From positions 1 through 7,051 of the forward strand of contig CALBBS010000285.1 in the NCBI GenBank assembly GCA_937926845.1: a stretch of DNA of 7,051 bases. The letters are read 5' to 3'. The stretch's first letter is position 1, and every line of letters begins with the position of its first letter. The notes under the pieces are model-generated. The model ran no database searches, had not been told where the DNA came from, and saw nothing but the letters and a program-made list of their open reading frames with translations. Below, in pieces: positions 6,188 to 7,051 of the stretch. A program made the translations under genes and the position numbers. Source of the DNA: an uncultured Atopobium sp. (GTDB lineage: Bacteria > Actinomycetota > Coriobacteriia > Coriobacteriales > Atopobiaceae).

Positions 6188-6212
6188 AAGCCCGGCTTTG
6201 CCGGGCTTTTTT
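6188..6212 (+). terminator. Strong intrinsic terminator after ptsH
   Basis: AAGCCCGGC-TTT-GCCGGGCTT is a perfect nine-base stem with a three-base loop followed by more T (T6 in total at 6207-6212). It is a textbook rho-independent terminator 28 bases after the ptsH stop. It ends only 15 bases before the next gene's start codon. Confidence 0.95.
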
Positions 6213-6227
6213 CAAAGAGAGGTTAGT

Positions 6228-6605
6228 ATGACATTTGTTGCAACATGGCTTGTAACTACTGTTGCTACGTTGGTGGCCTGTACCTTAATCCCAGGTCTAA
6301 CTATTGTGGGAGGCTCGTGGGCAGGTCCTATTCTGTTCTCGTTAGTACTCGCAGCAGTCAATACGGGCATTAAGCCTGTTGTTAAGCTACTCTCATTGCC
6401 TATTAATGTGCTGACCCTAGGTATTTTCTCGCTCTTTATTAATGCTTTTATGCTTGAGCTGGCAAGCTTCATTTCAAGAAACTTACTACACGCAGGCGTT
6501 GCTATTGATTCTTTAGGCACCGCTATCCTGGGATCAATAGTTATCTCAATTGTCTCTTCAATTGTGATTAGCCTTACTGGTCTGAAGAAGGAGAACCTTT
6601 CCTAA
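6228..6605 (+). CDS. YvlD-type 4-TM membrane protein ('phage holin family', PF04020-like)
   Basis: The product has 125 residues, the usual size for this family, with four hydrophobic segments at about 4-27, 33-48, 59-82 and 98-118. The family signature is the stretch from N45 to S80: NTGIKPVVKLLSLP, then INVLTLGIFSLFINAFML. These proteins are named after mycobacterial phage holins, but chromosomal copies such as B. subtilis YvlD are linked to the cell envelope and there is no lysis cassette here, so a holin role is not supported. The ATG at 6228 is backed by AGAGG five bases upstream; the longer open frame reaching back into ptsH lacks this. No promoter of its own is evident between the ptsH terminator and the start, so it may depend on read-through. 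Its last 32 bases overlap the convergent DUF2974 gene. Confidence 0.9.
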   Translation: MTFVATWLVTTVATLVACTLIPGLTIVGGSWAGPILFSLVLAAVNTGIKPVVKLLSLPINVLTLGIFSLFINAFMLELASFISRNLLHAGVAIDSLGTAILGSIVISIVSSIVISLTGLKKENLS

Positions 6606-7051
6606 GTTCCTTTTGGGCTTTATCAAGCTTGGCAAAACTTTCCGAGATAGCAGAGGTAATCTGAGAGATCTGCGATGACTCGGTAATGTTTTCAATTAAA
6701 GATGTTGCGGATGCATTGACAAGCGAACTAAGGAGGTCAAAGAAGACCTCTTTGGTTTGCTTTTCTGTTTTAGTGAGCGCTGCAACAACAGGTTGTAAGT
6801 TTGCAGGTGAGCTAATAATGTCACTGAAATAGACTGCTCCGCCTGCCGAGAGGGCGTCAAAGAGCTCATTGGTAAAGTGCTCACGATCAGAGAGCGGAAG
6901 TTCTTTATACCAGTTGCTAAATGCTTCGTTAATCTTTTTGCATTCAGGCTGGAAGTCATCAGCAAACTCAAAGGTATTGCGCATGACCTGCCATAAGACA
7001 CCATCATGTGCCATCATGCCTGTCTCAGAGCTTTTTACGATGAGCTTTGGT
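6574..7051 (-). CDS. DUF2974 / Mbeg1-like protein, C-terminal part (N-terminus beyond the right edge)
   Basis: The frame is open from the window edge to a TAA at 6576-6574, giving 158 visible residues. An ATG occurs at 7017, but the frame continues upstream as PKLIVKSSETG, so it is better read as the 3' end of a longer gene. The block VKSSETGMMAHDGVLWQV resembles the conserved segment near the end of the alpha/beta-hydrolase-like core of the DUF2974 (Mbeg1-like) family (compare VKS...G...HD...WQV). The following NEAFSNWYKELPLSDREHF and FDALSAGG resemble the helical tail of that family. The rest (about 95-158) is polar helical sequence ending in SPSSDQ. Function is unknown, and the catalytic serine region would be outside the window. 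Assignment rests on remembered family motifs and not on a search. Confidence 0.75.
   Translation of the reverse strand, partial: PKLIVKSSETGMMAHDGVLWQVMRNTFEFADDFQPECKKINEAFSNWYKELPLSDREHFTNELFDALSAGGAVYFSDIISSPANLQPVVAALTKTEKQTKEVFFDLLSSLVNASATSLIENITESSQISQITSAISESFAKLDKAQKELRKGSPSSDQ

Noticed and set aside
6228..6605. Phage holin and therefore a prophage remnant
   Set aside because: The family name is historical. There is no endolysin, integrase, capsid or attachment repeat nearby, and YvlD-type proteins are common chromosomal genes.
6731..6751. Dyad AGGTC-AAAGAA-GACCT inside the DUF2974 gene
   Set aside because: It is short, lies in the middle of a well-supported coding frame, and has no T run or nearby gene boundary.

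Overview
The window looks like ordinary chromosome from a low-to-moderate GC member of the Coriobacteriia, most likely the Atopobium/Lancefieldella group. That placement is an inference from protein style (an HPr with a KSIM serine site, a QueH-type epoxyqueuosine reductase next to QueA, a 4-TM YvlD-type membrane protein, a DUF2974/Mbeg1-like protein) and not from a marker gene. There is no sign of a prophage, insertion sequence, CRISPR array, tRNA or rRNA. Genes are densely packed and all read cleanly without frameshifts.

Layout. (1) 1-1507, minus strand: the first 502 residues of a class I aminoacyl-tRNA synthetase of the methionyl type, running off the left edge. Its HIGH motif is good, but its KMSKS loop and much of its presumed methionine pocket look altered. 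(2) 1508-1634: divergent intergenic region. (3) 1635-4286, plus strand: a tight three-gene operon made of a CPBP-family membrane protease-like protein, queH and queA, with overlapping gene ends. (4) 4287-4392: convergent intergenic region with weak AT-rich terminator candidates for both strands. (5) 4393-5706, minus strand: a 437-residue coiled-coil protein with one C-terminal membrane anchor and no recognised family. (6) 5707-5887: divergent region with a TATAAT box and several small dyads ahead of ptsH. (7) 5888-6160, plus strand: ptsH (HPr), followed by a textbook GC-rich terminator. (8) 6228-6605, plus strand: a 4-TM YvlD/'phage holin family' protein. (9) 6574-7051, minus strand: the C-terminal part of a DUF2974 (Mbeg1-like) protein, whose 3' end overlaps the previous gene tail-to-tail by 32 bp.

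How they work together. queA and queH carry out the last two steps of queuosine synthesis on tRNA: QueA builds epoxyqueuosine from preQ1-tRNA and SAM, and QueH reduces it to queuosine. The tRNA-guanine transglycosylase tgt is not in the window. HPr is the general phosphocarrier of the PTS sugar-uptake system. The other genes show no pathway link to these. The most unusual items are the divergent MetRS-like synthetase, the CPBP protein with a substituted active-site histidine, and the tail-anchored coiled-coil protein beside ptsH. I did not find evidence for a new multi-gene system.
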